A program made the translations under genes and the position numbers. A stretch of DNA of 64,000 nt from Saccharopolyspora soli (GTDB lineage Bacteria; Actinomycetota; Actinomycetes; Mycobacteriales; Pseudonocardiaceae). Of this stretch, positions 26,905-35,047 are shown in pieces. Position 1 is the first letter of the stretch. Every line of letters starts with the position of its first letter. The DNA lies in the NCBI RefSeq assembly GCF_022678645.1, contig NZ_JALBWV010000004.1, forward strand, positions 164,067 through 228,066, given 5' to 3'. Below the pieces are notes generated by a model. The model had not been told where the DNA came from and ran no database searches. It saw nothing but the letters and a program-made list of their open reading frames with translations.

Positions 26905-28452
26905 ATGAACACAGCCCAGCATCCCGCAACTCCCGAGCCGATCGACGCGGTGCACGCGCTCGTCGCCGACGCCGGAGTACTCGCCCGCCGACTGCGCGAA
27001 GTCCTCGCACAACTCGCCGAAGGCGCGCCGACGCTCGACGAACTGATCCGCCGGACCGCCGTCTCGCGGCGCACGGTCGAGGATCTGCTCGCCGCAGCCG
27101 GTCCCGATGTCGAAGCCACCCGCGAGACATATCGCCTCCTGCCGGATGCCCGCGACCGCTACCGGGAACGCTTCGCGCTGCACGAACTGCACGCCGCGCC
27201 ACCCGCCGGGCCCGACCAACTGGAGCTGATGCGCGGTTTCATCACCGGCGGACCGGCGCCGGTGGAAGCGCTCGACCACGTGACGGCCACGCCGGAAACC
27301 GTCCTGCGCCGCGCCGAATGGCTGCGCGACAACTACGACCTGCACGGTGCGCACGTGCTCTGCCTCGGCGATCACGACCTGACGTCGTTGGCGTTGAGCC
27401 TCGTCGTGCCGTCGGCGTCGGTCACCGTCGTGGACGTCGACGAACGAATCCTGCGGCACATCGACGAAGTTTCCGCCGAACGCGGTTTCGCCGTCCGCAC
27501 CCTGCACGCCGACCTGCGGTTCGGCGTGCCGCCGGTGCTGGAGGGCTGGGCGGACCTGGTGTTCACCGACCCGCCCTACACCCCGGAAGGCGTCGGACTG
27601 TTCGCCACCCGCGCCGCCGAATGCCTGGCCAGCCAGCACAGCAGGCTGCTGATCGCCTACGGCTACAGCCCGCGGACCCCGGCGCTGGGGCACAAGGTGC
27701 AGCAGGAACTGCTTCGGCTGGGCGTGGTGTTCGAGGCGATCCTGCCGCGGTTCCACCGGTACTTCGGTGCGCAGGCCATCGGCAGCGCCAGCGATCTGTA
27801 CGTGTGCCAGCCGACCGCGCACACCCGCAAGTTGGCGCTGCGCCAGGCTCCTGGGATCTACACCCACGGCCCGCAGTCGGTGGAGGCGCTGGAGGCAGCC
27901 GCACCGGCGGAATTCCTGCGCGCGGTGGGTGATCGGGTCGGCGGCCCGGTGTCGTCGCTGCGGGATCCCGGCTGGTCCCGGCCGATCCGGACGAAGCAGG
28001 GCGCACCGGTGTTCGACCTGCGGCCCGATCCTGGGCCGTGGCTGTTGCGGATGCTGTTGGCCTGCAACACCGAACGGGCCGGATTCCTGGTCGACAACAA
28101 CCACCCGGACATCACCGGCGAGCGCCAGCAGCGCGCGCTGTCCGAACTGGTCGCGGCGAAGTACCGGGTGCGGTTCCACCGCAGCAGCCCGGATTCGAAG
28201 CACGCGATCCTGGTGGCGGAGCTGGTCGAAGAGCCCTCGGTGGCGAGTTATCTGCTGCACCGGGCGCACGGCAAGGTCGGCAACATCTGGCGCGAGGCGC
28301 TGATCGCGCATTCGGACGCGGAACTGACCAAACGCGAAGCGAAAGACCGCGTCACCGCGCTGGCACCAAATCCCACCGATCTCGACCTGCGCCTGATCGA
28401 CCTGCCCCGCCATCGCATCGCCGAAGTGCTCCGCGCTTCGGCCCGCGCATGA
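26905..28452 (+). CDS. Branched-chain polyamine synthase (BpsA)-like protein
   Basis: The 515-residue protein has an N-terminal winged-helix-like region (~15-70, TLDELIRRTAVSRRTVEDLLAAAG). A Rossmann aminopropyl/methyltransferase-type domain spans about 130-330, with VLCLGDHDLTSLALSL (~152), VDVDERILRHI and DLVFTDPPYTPEGVGLF (~217-232). The DPPYTPEG motif and the fold order match N4-bis(aminopropyl)spermidine synthase of thermophiles. The 180-residue C-terminal extension and mesophilic host are unlike the characterised enzymes. It may make branched polyamines or modify another amine or nucleic acid. Start ATG 26905 lies ten bases after TAAGCT, so a very short leader is likely. Confidence 0.7.
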   Translation: MNTAQHPATPEPIDAVHALVADAGVLARRLREVLAQLAEGAPTLDELIRRTAVSRRTVEDLLAAAGPDVEATRETYRLLPDARDRYRERFALHELHAAPPAGPDQLELMRGFITGGPAPVEALDHVTATPETVLRRAEWLRDNYDLHGAHVLCLGDHDLTSLALSLVVPSASVTVVDVDERILRHIDEVSAERGFAVRTLHADLRFGVPPVLEGWADLVFTDPPYTPEGVGLFATRAAECLASQHSRLLIAYGYSPRTPALGHKVQQELLRLGVVFEAILPRFHRYFGAQAIGSASDLYVCQPTAHTRKLALRQAPGIYTHGPQSVEALEAAAPAEFLRAVGDRVGGPVSSLRDPGWSRPIRTKQGAPVFDLRPDPGPWLLRMLLACNTERAGFLVDNNHPDITGERQQRALSELVAAKYRVRFHRSSPDSKHAILVAELVEEPSVASYLLHRAHGKVGNIWREALIAHSDAELTKREAKDRVTALAPNPTDLDLRLIDLPRHRIAEVLRASARA

Positions 28453-28554
28453 CGGGAGCGTCGATGCGCCGCTGAGCGGCGGGCGAAATCGGCACAACAC
28501 CGGCACGCGGAAAACGGTTCGAGAACAGGCACCGGAGCTGGCCGTCCGGGAAGC

Positions 28555-31365
28555 TCAGGCTCCGGGGATGGGCAGCGGGCCGCAGGAGACGAGCTCGCGG
28601 AACTCGCGGGCCGGGATCGCGCCGGAGAACAGCCACCCCTGGTAGGCATCCACGCCGACCCCGGAAAGCACGTGGAACTGCGTCGCGGTCTCCACGCCTT
28701 CGGCCACGCACTGCCGTCCCATCGCACGCGCCATGTCCACCACGGCCCGCGCCACCGCGAAATCCGAGGCGTCGCCGCCGACTCCGGCCACGAATCGGCG
28801 GTCCACCTTGATGATCTGCGCGGGCAGGTCCTTGAGCCGGGCCAGCGACGAGTAGCCGGTGCCGAAGTCGTCAACGGCGAACCGCACGCCCCGCGCGACC
28901 AACTCGCCCATCTCGTGCCGGGTCCGCGACGGCAGATCCACCAGCGCGGTCTCCACCAACTCCAGGATCACCCGGTCCCAGGCGATGCCGGTCTCGGCGA
29001 CGATGTCGGCGACCGCATCGACGAACTCCGGCCCGCCGGGCACCAGACCCGCGAGGTTCACCGCTACGCCGACCGGACGGCCGTTGCGGGCTGGCCAGGT
29101 GGCAGCCTCGCGCAGCGCGGTCCGCAGCACCCAGCGGTCCAGCTCGCGCAGCAGGTCGCCCTGCTCCGCCACGGGCAGGAACGCATCCGGCGCGAGCATC
29201 CCGCGGTCCGGGTGCGGCCAGCGCACCAGCGCTTCGGCGGTGACCACCACACCATCGGAGTTCACCACCGGCTGGTAGTGCAGGGCCAGGCCGTCGTTGT
29301 TCAGCGCGTCCCGCAACTGCCCTTCCAGGTGCAGCTGTCGATCCGCCGAGGCCATCAGCGCTGGGCTGGCCAGCGAAACCTTGCCAGCGCCGCGACCTTT
29401 CGCCTCGAACATCGCCGCGTCGGCGAACCGCAACAGGTCCTCACCACCGGCACCGGTGCCGTTGGGCACTGCGGCGCCGATCGACGCCGAAACCCGGATC
29501 AGCTGGCCGTGCACCGGCACGGCGGTGCGCAGCAGCCCGGAAACCCTGGTCGCCAGCGAGTCGACGCCGCCGACCGCCTCGATGTCCTGGCAGATGATCA
29601 CGAACTCGTCGCCGGAGAGCCGAGCGGCCGTGCACCCGTCCGGCAAACCGCCCTCCAGTCGTCGCGCCAGCGCGACCAGCAGTTCGTCCCCGGCGTCGTG
29701 GCCCAGCGAGTCGTTCACCCGCTTGAAGTTGTCGATGTCGCAGAACAGCACGGCGACGCGGTGCGAGTCGGCACGCCCCAGCAGGTGGCTTAGCAGGTCC
29801 TTGACCGCCGCCCGGTTCGGCAATCCGGTGAGGTCGTCGTGGGTGGCCTGGTAGCGCAGGGCCTCGGCCGCGCGCCGCCGCTCGGTGATGTCCTGGAACA
29901 CCACCAGCCAGAACTGGGTGCCGTCGTCCTGCACCGACGACGACGTGTGCAGTTCGCAGTACACCGGCTCACCGTCGGAGCGCACCAGCACCCGCTGCGG
30001 CACACGTCGCCGGATCCCCGATCGCTCGCCCGGCGCGGGCAGGCTGGTTTCCTGCTCGTCGGGGTGGGTGATGTTCCGCACTGTCATGCCGCGCAACTGC
30101 TCAAGCCGGTAACCGAGCAGGTCGCACAGCGCATCGTTGGCGTCGACCAGCCGCTCGGCGCGGTCGAACAGCCCGATCCCGACCGGGGTGATGCTGACCA
30201 GGTCGGTGAACCGCTGGCTGGAGCGCTCCATGCGGGTCACCACGGCCCGCTGCTCGGTGACGTCCTGGGCGGTGCCGACCAGCACGTCCTGGCCGTCGGC
30301 ATCCCGGATCGCGGTGCCGTGCATGCGCAGGATCCGCATCGCGCCATCCAACCGCACGTAGCGGTGCTCGACCTCGACCGGGTCGTGTTGTTCGAGGAGT
30401 GGCCGCCACGCCTGCCGTACCCAGCCCTGATCGTCCGGGTGCACCCGTTCCAGGTAGCTGTCGAAGGTGATGGGCGTGGCGGTCGGCTTGCCGATGATCT
30501 CGTGCAACATGCTCGACAACCGCATGACCTCGGACCGCGGATCCCATTCCCAGGTGCCGAGCCTGGCGATGCGCTGCGCGTCCTGCAGCTTGCGCCGTTC
30601 GTCGCGGAGCTGGCGTTCCAGCGCCCGGGGCTCGGTGACGTCCTGGACGGTGCCCTGCACCCGCTCGACCCGCCCAGAGCGGTTGTACTCCGCTCGCCCC
30701 GTGCACAGGTAAACCCGCTTGCCTGGCAGGTCGCGGAGTTCGACCTCCAGCAGTTCACCCTCGGGCGCGGAGAGCACATCGGTGTAGAACTGCTCGGCGC
30801 GGTCCCGGTCCTCGGGGTAGGTCGCCGCGACCATCGCACTCGCGTCGGTCGCCTGTGCCGCGCCGGAACCGCCGAGGAATTCCGCGAGCACCGGACTGCG
30901 GTAGAACTCGCCGGTTTCCGGGTAGAACACCCAGCTGCCGACCTTGGCGATCCGCTGCGCTTCGAGCAACCAACGCCGCTCGTTGGCGTCACCGTTGTCG
31001 GTCGTCTCCGGTTCCGCCTCGGCCAGATCCGACACGTCGACCAGCACGGTGACGCGCAACCGGCTGTCGTCCGCGTGCGGCCAGGTCAGCGGACGGACCG
31101 GGATGCGGCCGCCCCGCGCCCGCAGCAAGGACACCGACCCGTCGCGGATCACCAGGTCCGTGAGCCGACAGCCGATCAGGACAGCGGGGCTGGCTTCTCC
31201 GGCCAACTTCGCGGCCTGCTCGGTGGCCCGAACCACGACCCCGTCCTCGGTGCTCAGCAGAGCTGGTGCGGCTGGCAGTTCGACCAGCGCGAACTCCTCG
31301 GCGTGGGCGTTGGCCAGGCCGAGACCACCGGAGGTCGTCCGGTTTCTCTCGCTCCGCTTGGTCAA
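28555..31365 (-). CDS. PAS-PAS-PAS-GGDEF-EAL cyclic-di-GMP signalling protein
   Basis: The 936-residue soluble protein has an N-terminal PAS-like region, then three PAS/PAC repeats at about residues 125-250, 255-385 and 390-510. The repeats include GTVQDVTEPRALERQ, GTAQDVTEQRAV and FQDITERRRAAEALRYQATHDDLTGLPNR. The GGDEF domain at about 510-680 has SGDEF as active-site motif, and the EAL domain at about 690-930 has TAEALVRW, DDFGTGYSSL and EGVET. Both catalytic signatures look usable, so it may both make and degrade c-di-GMP. No membrane segment was seen. TTG 31365 was preferred because AGGAGG sits seven bases upstream. Confidence 0.9.
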   Translation of the reverse strand: MTKRSERNRTTSGGLGLANAHAEEFALVELPAAPALLSTEDGVVVRATEQAAKLAGEASPAVLIGCRLTDLVIRDGSVSLLRARGGRIPVRPLTWPHADDSRLRVTVLVDVSDLAEAEPETTDNGDANERRWLLEAQRIAKVGSWVFYPETGEFYRSPVLAEFLGGSGAAQATDASAMVAATYPEDRDRAEQFYTDVLSAPEGELLEVELRDLPGKRVYLCTGRAEYNRSGRVERVQGTVQDVTEPRALERQLRDERRKLQDAQRIARLGTWEWDPRSEVMRLSSMLHEIIGKPTATPITFDSYLERVHPDDQGWVRQAWRPLLEQHDPVEVEHRYVRLDGAMRILRMHGTAIRDADGQDVLVGTAQDVTEQRAVVTRMERSSQRFTDLVSITPVGIGLFDRAERLVDANDALCDLLGYRLEQLRGMTVRNITHPDEQETSLPAPGERSGIRRRVPQRVLVRSDGEPVYCELHTSSSVQDDGTQFWLVVFQDITERRRAAEALRYQATHDDLTGLPNRAAVKDLLSHLLGRADSHRVAVLFCDIDNFKRVNDSLGHDAGDELLVALARRLEGGLPDGCTAARLSGDEFVIICQDIEAVGGVDSLATRVSGLLRTAVPVHGQLIRVSASIGAAVPNGTGAGGEDLLRFADAAMFEAKGRGAGKVSLASPALMASADRQLHLEGQLRDALNNDGLALHYQPVVNSDGVVVTAEALVRWPHPDRGMLAPDAFLPVAEQGDLLRELDRWVLRTALREAATWPARNGRPVGVAVNLAGLVPGGPEFVDAVADIVAETGIAWDRVILELVETALVDLPSRTRHEMGELVARGVRFAVDDFGTGYSSLARLKDLPAQIIKVDRRFVAGVGGDASDFAVARAVVDMARAMGRQCVAEGVETATQFHVLSGVGVDAYQGWLFSGAIPAREFRELVSCGPLPIPGA

Positions 31366-31773
31366 CAGCACCCCTCCTGCATAGCAGCCGCTCGGCCGCC
31401 GACTGCGGCCGCTTGACGTGCCACTAACGAGTGACATGAAACACAGCGGACCGTGTGGCAGACCTTACCTGTCGGCGCACCGGGCTTAACGCCATGGTGC
31501 CGGGGCCCCGGACCGGTTCCCTGGAGAGGTGACAGTCATCGCCCAACATGATGACGCCGACCGACGAAATTCGGTTGCCGCCGCTTTCGCGGCGCCGGGG
31601 CAGCCACTGCTGGCTCCCCCGGCCCCGCTGTCTGCGGCCTCCGAACCTACCGCCGTCGGGCCTCGCGGCGACAGCCTGCGCGACTTAGAACTCGCGGCTT
31701 GGGCGTGACGGGGGTGGTCGTCAGGCAAGCGGCGCGAGCCGCTTTCCGCCACAAAAACGAGTTCAGCACTTCC
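31366..31773 (-). other. 408-bp intergenic region with an array of hairpins
   Basis: There is no credible gene. Four hairpins follow each other at 31561-31574, 31579-31594, 31595-31622 (CCGGGG/AGCCA arms) and 31621-31639. They lie between the malic enzyme stop and the start of the c-di-GMP protein, both leftward. They could be terminators of the malic enzyme transcript, though no T-run follows, or a structured leader of the downstream gene. I could not match them to a known riboswitch. Confidence 0.6.
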
Positions 31774-32973
31774 TTATGCCTTGGCGACTCCGTCGGCTCG
31801 GGCTGCCTTGGCGACCGCCGCGCTGACCTCCGGCGCCACCCGCGGGTCCAACGGGCTGGGCATGATGTGGTCCGCGCTGAGCTCGTCGGCGGCGACCGCC
31901 GCGATCGCCTCGGCGGCCGCGACCTTCATGCTGTCGGTGATCTTGCTCGCTCCGGCGTCCAGCGCACCCTTGAAGATGCCGGGGAACGCCAGCACGTTGT
32001 TGATCTGGTTCGGGAAGTCGCTGCGCCCGGTGGCGACCACGGCCGCGTGCCGCCGCGCGACGTCCGGGTGGATCTCCGGGTCGGGGTTGGCCAGCGCGAA
32101 CACGATGGCGTTGTCGGCCATCGTCGCCACCAGCTCCTCCGGGAGCTGCCCGACCGACACCCCGACCACCACATCGGCGCCTTGCAGCGCCTCGGCGGCC
32201 CCGCCGGTGATGCCGCGCGGGTTGGTGTAGCCGAGCAACTCCTGCTTGATCGGCGTCAGGTCGGTCCGCCCGGCGTGGATCACGCCGCGCGAGTCGAGCA
32301 CGACGACCTCGCCGACCCCGGCGACGTGCAAGATCTCCGCGCACGCCACACCGGCCGCACCAGCACCGGAGATCACCACGCGCAACGAGCTCAGCTCCCG
32401 GTCGACGACCTTGGCGGCGTTGCGCAGGGCGGCCAGCACGACCACGGCGGTGCCGTGCTGGTCGTCGTGCATCACCGGGCAGTCCAACGCCTCGATCACC
32501 CGGCGCTCCAGTTCGAAGCACCGCGGCGCGGAGATGTCCTCCAGGTTGACCGCGCCGAACGACGGGCGCAGCCGGACCAGGGTCTCCACGATCTCGTCGA
32601 CGTCGTTGGTGTCCAGCACCAGCGGGATCGAGTCGAGCCCGGCGAAGGTCTTGAACAGCGCCGACTTGCCCTCCATCACCGGCAACGCCGCCCGCGGCCC
32701 GATGTCGCCCAGCCCGAGCACGGCGCTGCCATCGCTGACCACGGCCACCAACCGCTGCGTCCAGGTGTAGCGGTCAGCCAGCGCCCGGTCGCTGGCGATG
32801 GCGCGGCTGACCTGCGCCACACCGGGGGTATAAGCGATCGACAGGTCCCGCGCGGAATCCAGCGGCGCAGTCACCCCGACGGCGAGCTTGCCGCCTTCGT
32901 GCGCCGCGAAGATCTCCTCGTTGGTCAAATCCGCACCGACTCCGCTAGCGGTGCTGTCGTTCACGGTGGTCAC
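31774..32973 (-). CDS. NAD(P)-dependent malic enzyme
   Basis: The 399-residue enzyme decarboxylates malate to pyruvate. Segments include LSIAYTPGVAQVSRAI (~40), SDGSAVLGLGDIGPRAALPVMEGKSALFK (~78-105) and CFELERRVIEALDCPVMHDDQHGTAVVVLAAL (~150-180). The NAD(P)-binding ISGAGAAGVACAEIL and the later IVFALANPDPEIHPDVA complete it. The short length is the bacterial NADP/NAD malic enzyme type without a phosphotransacetylase tail. GTG 32973 follows AGGAGG at a spacing of six; longer in-frame readings are not family-like. It links the TCA cycle to pyruvate for gluconeogenesis or NADPH supply. Confidence 0.94.
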   Translation of the reverse strand: MTTVNDSTASGVGADLTNEEIFAAHEGGKLAVGVTAPLDSARDLSIAYTPGVAQVSRAIASDRALADRYTWTQRLVAVVSDGSAVLGLGDIGPRAALPVMEGKSALFKTFAGLDSIPLVLDTNDVDEIVETLVRLRPSFGAVNLEDISAPRCFELERRVIEALDCPVMHDDQHGTAVVVLAALRNAAKVVDRELSSLRVVISGAGAAGVACAEILHVAGVGEVVVLDSRGVIHAGRTDLTPIKQELLGYTNPRGITGGAAEALQGADVVVGVSVGQLPEELVATMADNAIVFALANPDPEIHPDVARRHAAVVATGRSDFPNQINNVLAFPGIFKGALDAGASKITDSMKVAAAEAIAAVAADELSADHIMPSPLDPRVAPEVSAAVAKAARADGVAKA

Positions 32974-33375
32974 GGCGTCCCTCCTGTAGCCATGCCGACA
33001 ACCGGGGCACATCCCCGGTCTGGCGAATGGGCGGCACATCGCCGCCCGTACGACGCGGCCTTTCCGGGCGTACCGGTCAGGCCGACGTCTCGAAATGACC
33101 GAGCTCGGCCGCCCTGGTCGGACAGCGGCTCGGCGGACGCTGCGGTTCGGACAGTGTGCCAGGCCACCAGATCACTGTCAGCGACCGGGATCACATAACC
33201 TCACCAGCAGTTTCAACAAAACGTCAACTCGACTTGGCAGTACGCGCGTCCTTTTTAGACCGGCATGTCGGCAGTACGCGCGTCCGATTTCGATTCGACG
33301 ATTCGCGGTACATCTGACGGACGTCAACTACGCCCCAGCGGACCGTATTCCAACGCGCCTCCTAGGCTTTCGACC
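32974..33375. other. Divergent promoter region with a 16-bp direct repeat
   Basis: This 402-bp gap separates malic enzyme from the rightward epimerase gene and has no credible coding region. GGCAGTACGCGCGTCC occurs exactly twice, at 33236-33251 and 33270-33285, start-to-start distance 34 bp, and TGACGGACGTCAACT-like half sites follow. These lie about 90-140 bp upstream of the epimerase start and look like regulator binding sites. Confidence 0.6.
33363..33368 (+). promoter_or_regulatory. -10 element (TAGGCT), leaderless start for the epimerase
   Basis: TAGGCT lies seven bases before GTG 33376 without a ribosome binding site between, the spacing expected when transcription starts at the start codon. 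Confidence 0.55.
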
Positions 33376-33984
33376 GTGCAGGTAAGTCGACTCGAAATCA
33401 CCGGCGCGTTCGAATTCACCCCGAAGTCCTTCCCCGACCACCGCGGTCTGTTCGTCGCGCCGTTCCAGGAAACGGCGTTCGTCGAAGCGACCGGACATCC
33501 GTTGCGGGTCGCGCAGACCAACCACAGCGTCTCGGCGCGCAACGTCATCCGGGGCGTGCACTTCGCAGCCGTGCCGCCCGGTCAAGCGAAGTACGTGTAC
33601 TGCCCGAAAGGCGCACTGCTGGACGTGGTCGTCGACGTCCGGGTCGGCTCGCCGACGTTCGGCCGCTGGGCGGCGATCCGGCTGGACTCCACCGAATACC
33701 GGGCCGTCTACTTGGCCGAAGGTCTCGGACACGCGTTCGCGGCACTCACCGACGACACCGTGATGGCCTACCTCTGCTCGACGCCCTACAACCCGACCGC
33801 CGAACACGGCATCGACCCGCTCGACCCCGACCTGGCACTGCCCTGGTCGGAACTGGACGGCGAACCTATCCTGTCCGAAAAGGACCGGAATGCCCCAGGT
33901 CTCGCCAAAGCCGCGGAACAAGGTCTACTTCCGGACTACGAAACTTGCTTGGCCCGCTACGAAACGCTGCGCACCGCCAGCTGA
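33376..33984 (+). CDS. dTDP-4-dehydrorhamnose 3,5-epimerase family protein
   Basis: The 202-residue cupin-type sugar epimerase shows TPKSFPDHRGLFVAPFQETAF (~14-34), QTNHSVSARNVIRGVHFAAVPPGQAKYVYCPKGALLDVVVDVR (~45-88) and EGLGHAFAALTDDTVMAYLCS (~108-130). The RGVHF active-site His is present. It could provide dTDP-rhamnose for the cell wall linker or a deoxysugar for a natural product. No other rml or deoxysugar gene is near, so the pathway cannot be set. Start GTG 33376 appears leaderless. It converges on the nickel-SOD protease gene. Confidence 0.9.
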   Translation: MQVSRLEITGAFEFTPKSFPDHRGLFVAPFQETAFVEATGHPLRVAQTNHSVSARNVIRGVHFAAVPPGQAKYVYCPKGALLDVVVDVRVGSPTFGRWAAIRLDSTEYRAVYLAEGLGHAFAALTDDTVMAYLCSTPYNPTAEHGIDPLDPDLALPWSELDGEPILSEKDRNAPGLAKAAEQGLLPDYETCLARYETLRTAS

Positions 33985-33992
33985 GCAGCCAT

Positions 33993-34370
33993 TCACCGCA
34001 CCCGGCCCGGATTCGGCCAGAGCCGCCAGCGGATGACGCCGAGGACCTCGGCCGGGCCGAGTTCCCGCGAGTCGGTCGAACCGAAGTTGTTGTCCCCCTC
34101 GACGTGCCAGCCGCTGCCTTCCCGGCGCAGCGCGCGCTTCACCGACAGTTGCCCCGGACGCTGGGCCCAGCGGACCAGCACGACGTCGCGCGACCGGGCA
34201 CGGCCGCGCAGCCGCAGCAGCACGACATCGCGATCCCGCAGGGTGGGAACCATCGACGGCCCGCGCACCAGCAACCGCCGCCAGGGCCAGCGCCCGAGGG
34301 ATTTCACAGCCACCTCCGGTAGGACGTCGAGGATCTTCCAGAGTAGGGTCGGCTCTGTCGGAGCACTCAC
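33993..34370 (-). CDS. sodX: Nickel-type superoxide dismutase maturation protease
   Basis: This 125-residue S26 signal-peptidase-like protein has the Ser39/Lys78 dyad in RGPSMVPTL and LSVKRAL and the later GDNNFGSTDSRELGP strand. It is thought to remove the leader of SodN so that His1 can bind nickel. GTG 34370 lies only 15 bp from the divergent sodN start. A later start is possible but would shorten the N-terminus. Unlike typical secretory signal peptidases, no strong N-terminal membrane anchor is visible, consistent with cytoplasmic SodN processing. Confidence 0.9.
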   Translation of the reverse strand: MSAPTEPTLLWKILDVLPEVAVKSLGRWPWRRLLVRGPSMVPTLRDRDVVLLRLRGRARSRDVVLVRWAQRPGQLSVKRALRREGSGWHVEGDNNFGSTDSRELGPAEVLGVIRWRLWPNPGRVR

Positions 34371-34385
34371 TGTCAGGGAGGAATC

Positions 34386-34793
34386 ATGCGACTCTTGTCG
34401 CGAATCCTCAGCCCCCGCCTAGAGGCGACCGCGCACTGCGACCTTCCATGCGGTGTGTACGACCCAGCGCAGGCACGGATCGAGGCTGAGTCCGTCAAGG
34501 CGATCCAGGAGAAGTACCAGGCCAATGAGGACCCGGAGTTCCGCACGCGGGCGATTCTGATCGCCGAGCAGCGCTCCGAGTTGGTCAAGCACCACCTGTG
34601 GGTGCTGTGGACCGACTACTTCAAGCCGCCGCACTTCGAGAAGTACCCGCAGCTGCACGAGCTGGTCAACAAGGCCACCAAGGCCGCGGGCGCGACCGGC
34701 ACGAAGGGTTCCATGGACCCGAAGTCCGGCCAGCAGCTGCTGGAGTACATCGCCGAGATCGACAAGATCTTCTGGGAAACCAAGCAGGGCTGA
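34386..34793 (+). CDS. sodN: Nickel superoxide dismutase precursor
   Basis: The 135-residue protein has a 16-residue leader (MRLLSRILSPRLEATA) followed by the nickel hook HCDLPCGVYDP. His17, Cys18 and Cys22 become His1, Cys2 and Cys6 after cleavage. The four-helix bundle follows, with KHHLWVLWTDYFKPPHFEKYP conserved, ending FWETKQG. AGGGAGG precedes ATG 34386. It dismutates superoxide in the cytoplasm as a homohexamer. The maturation protease is divergent next door. In Streptomyces expression follows nickel supply through Nur; no Nur box was identified here. Confidence 0.97.
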   Translation: MRLLSRILSPRLEATAHCDLPCGVYDPAQARIEAESVKAIQEKYQANEDPEFRTRAILIAEQRSELVKHHLWVLWTDYFKPPHFEKYPQLHELVNKATKAAGATGTKGSMDPKSGQQLLEYIAEIDKIFWETKQG

Positions 34794-34811
34794 GGCGACG
34801 AGCCTGATCAA

Positions 34812-34857
34812 GGCGCTGACCAGCGGAAACATCTCTCCGCAGGTCGGCGTCTTTTTT
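34812..34857 (+). terminator. Intrinsic terminator after sodN
   Basis: Paired arms GGCGCTGACC and GGTCGGCGTC with an inner GCGGA/TCCGC stem (some G-U pairs) are followed directly by six T at 34852-34857, 18 bases after the sodN stop. Confidence 0.8.
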
Positions 34858-35047
34858 CGCCCATCGACCTTCTCCAACGACCGGCCGCCGGGCTCCGACC
34901 TATGTGGACGATCGTTGGCCTCGTTCACATCGCTTCGGGTACCGATGCGGTCAGCTCTGGCAGACTGGTCCGTACCCGGCCCCTGAGCGCACACCTGCCA
35001 CCGGGCGTGATCGCAGCTCGGGCAGCACCGCAGGAAGGATCGGCCCA

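Noticed and set aside
31486..31752. Leftward 88-codon ORF between malic enzyme and the c-di-GMP gene
   Set aside because: It covers the hairpin array, has no ribosome binding site and a shadow-like composition.
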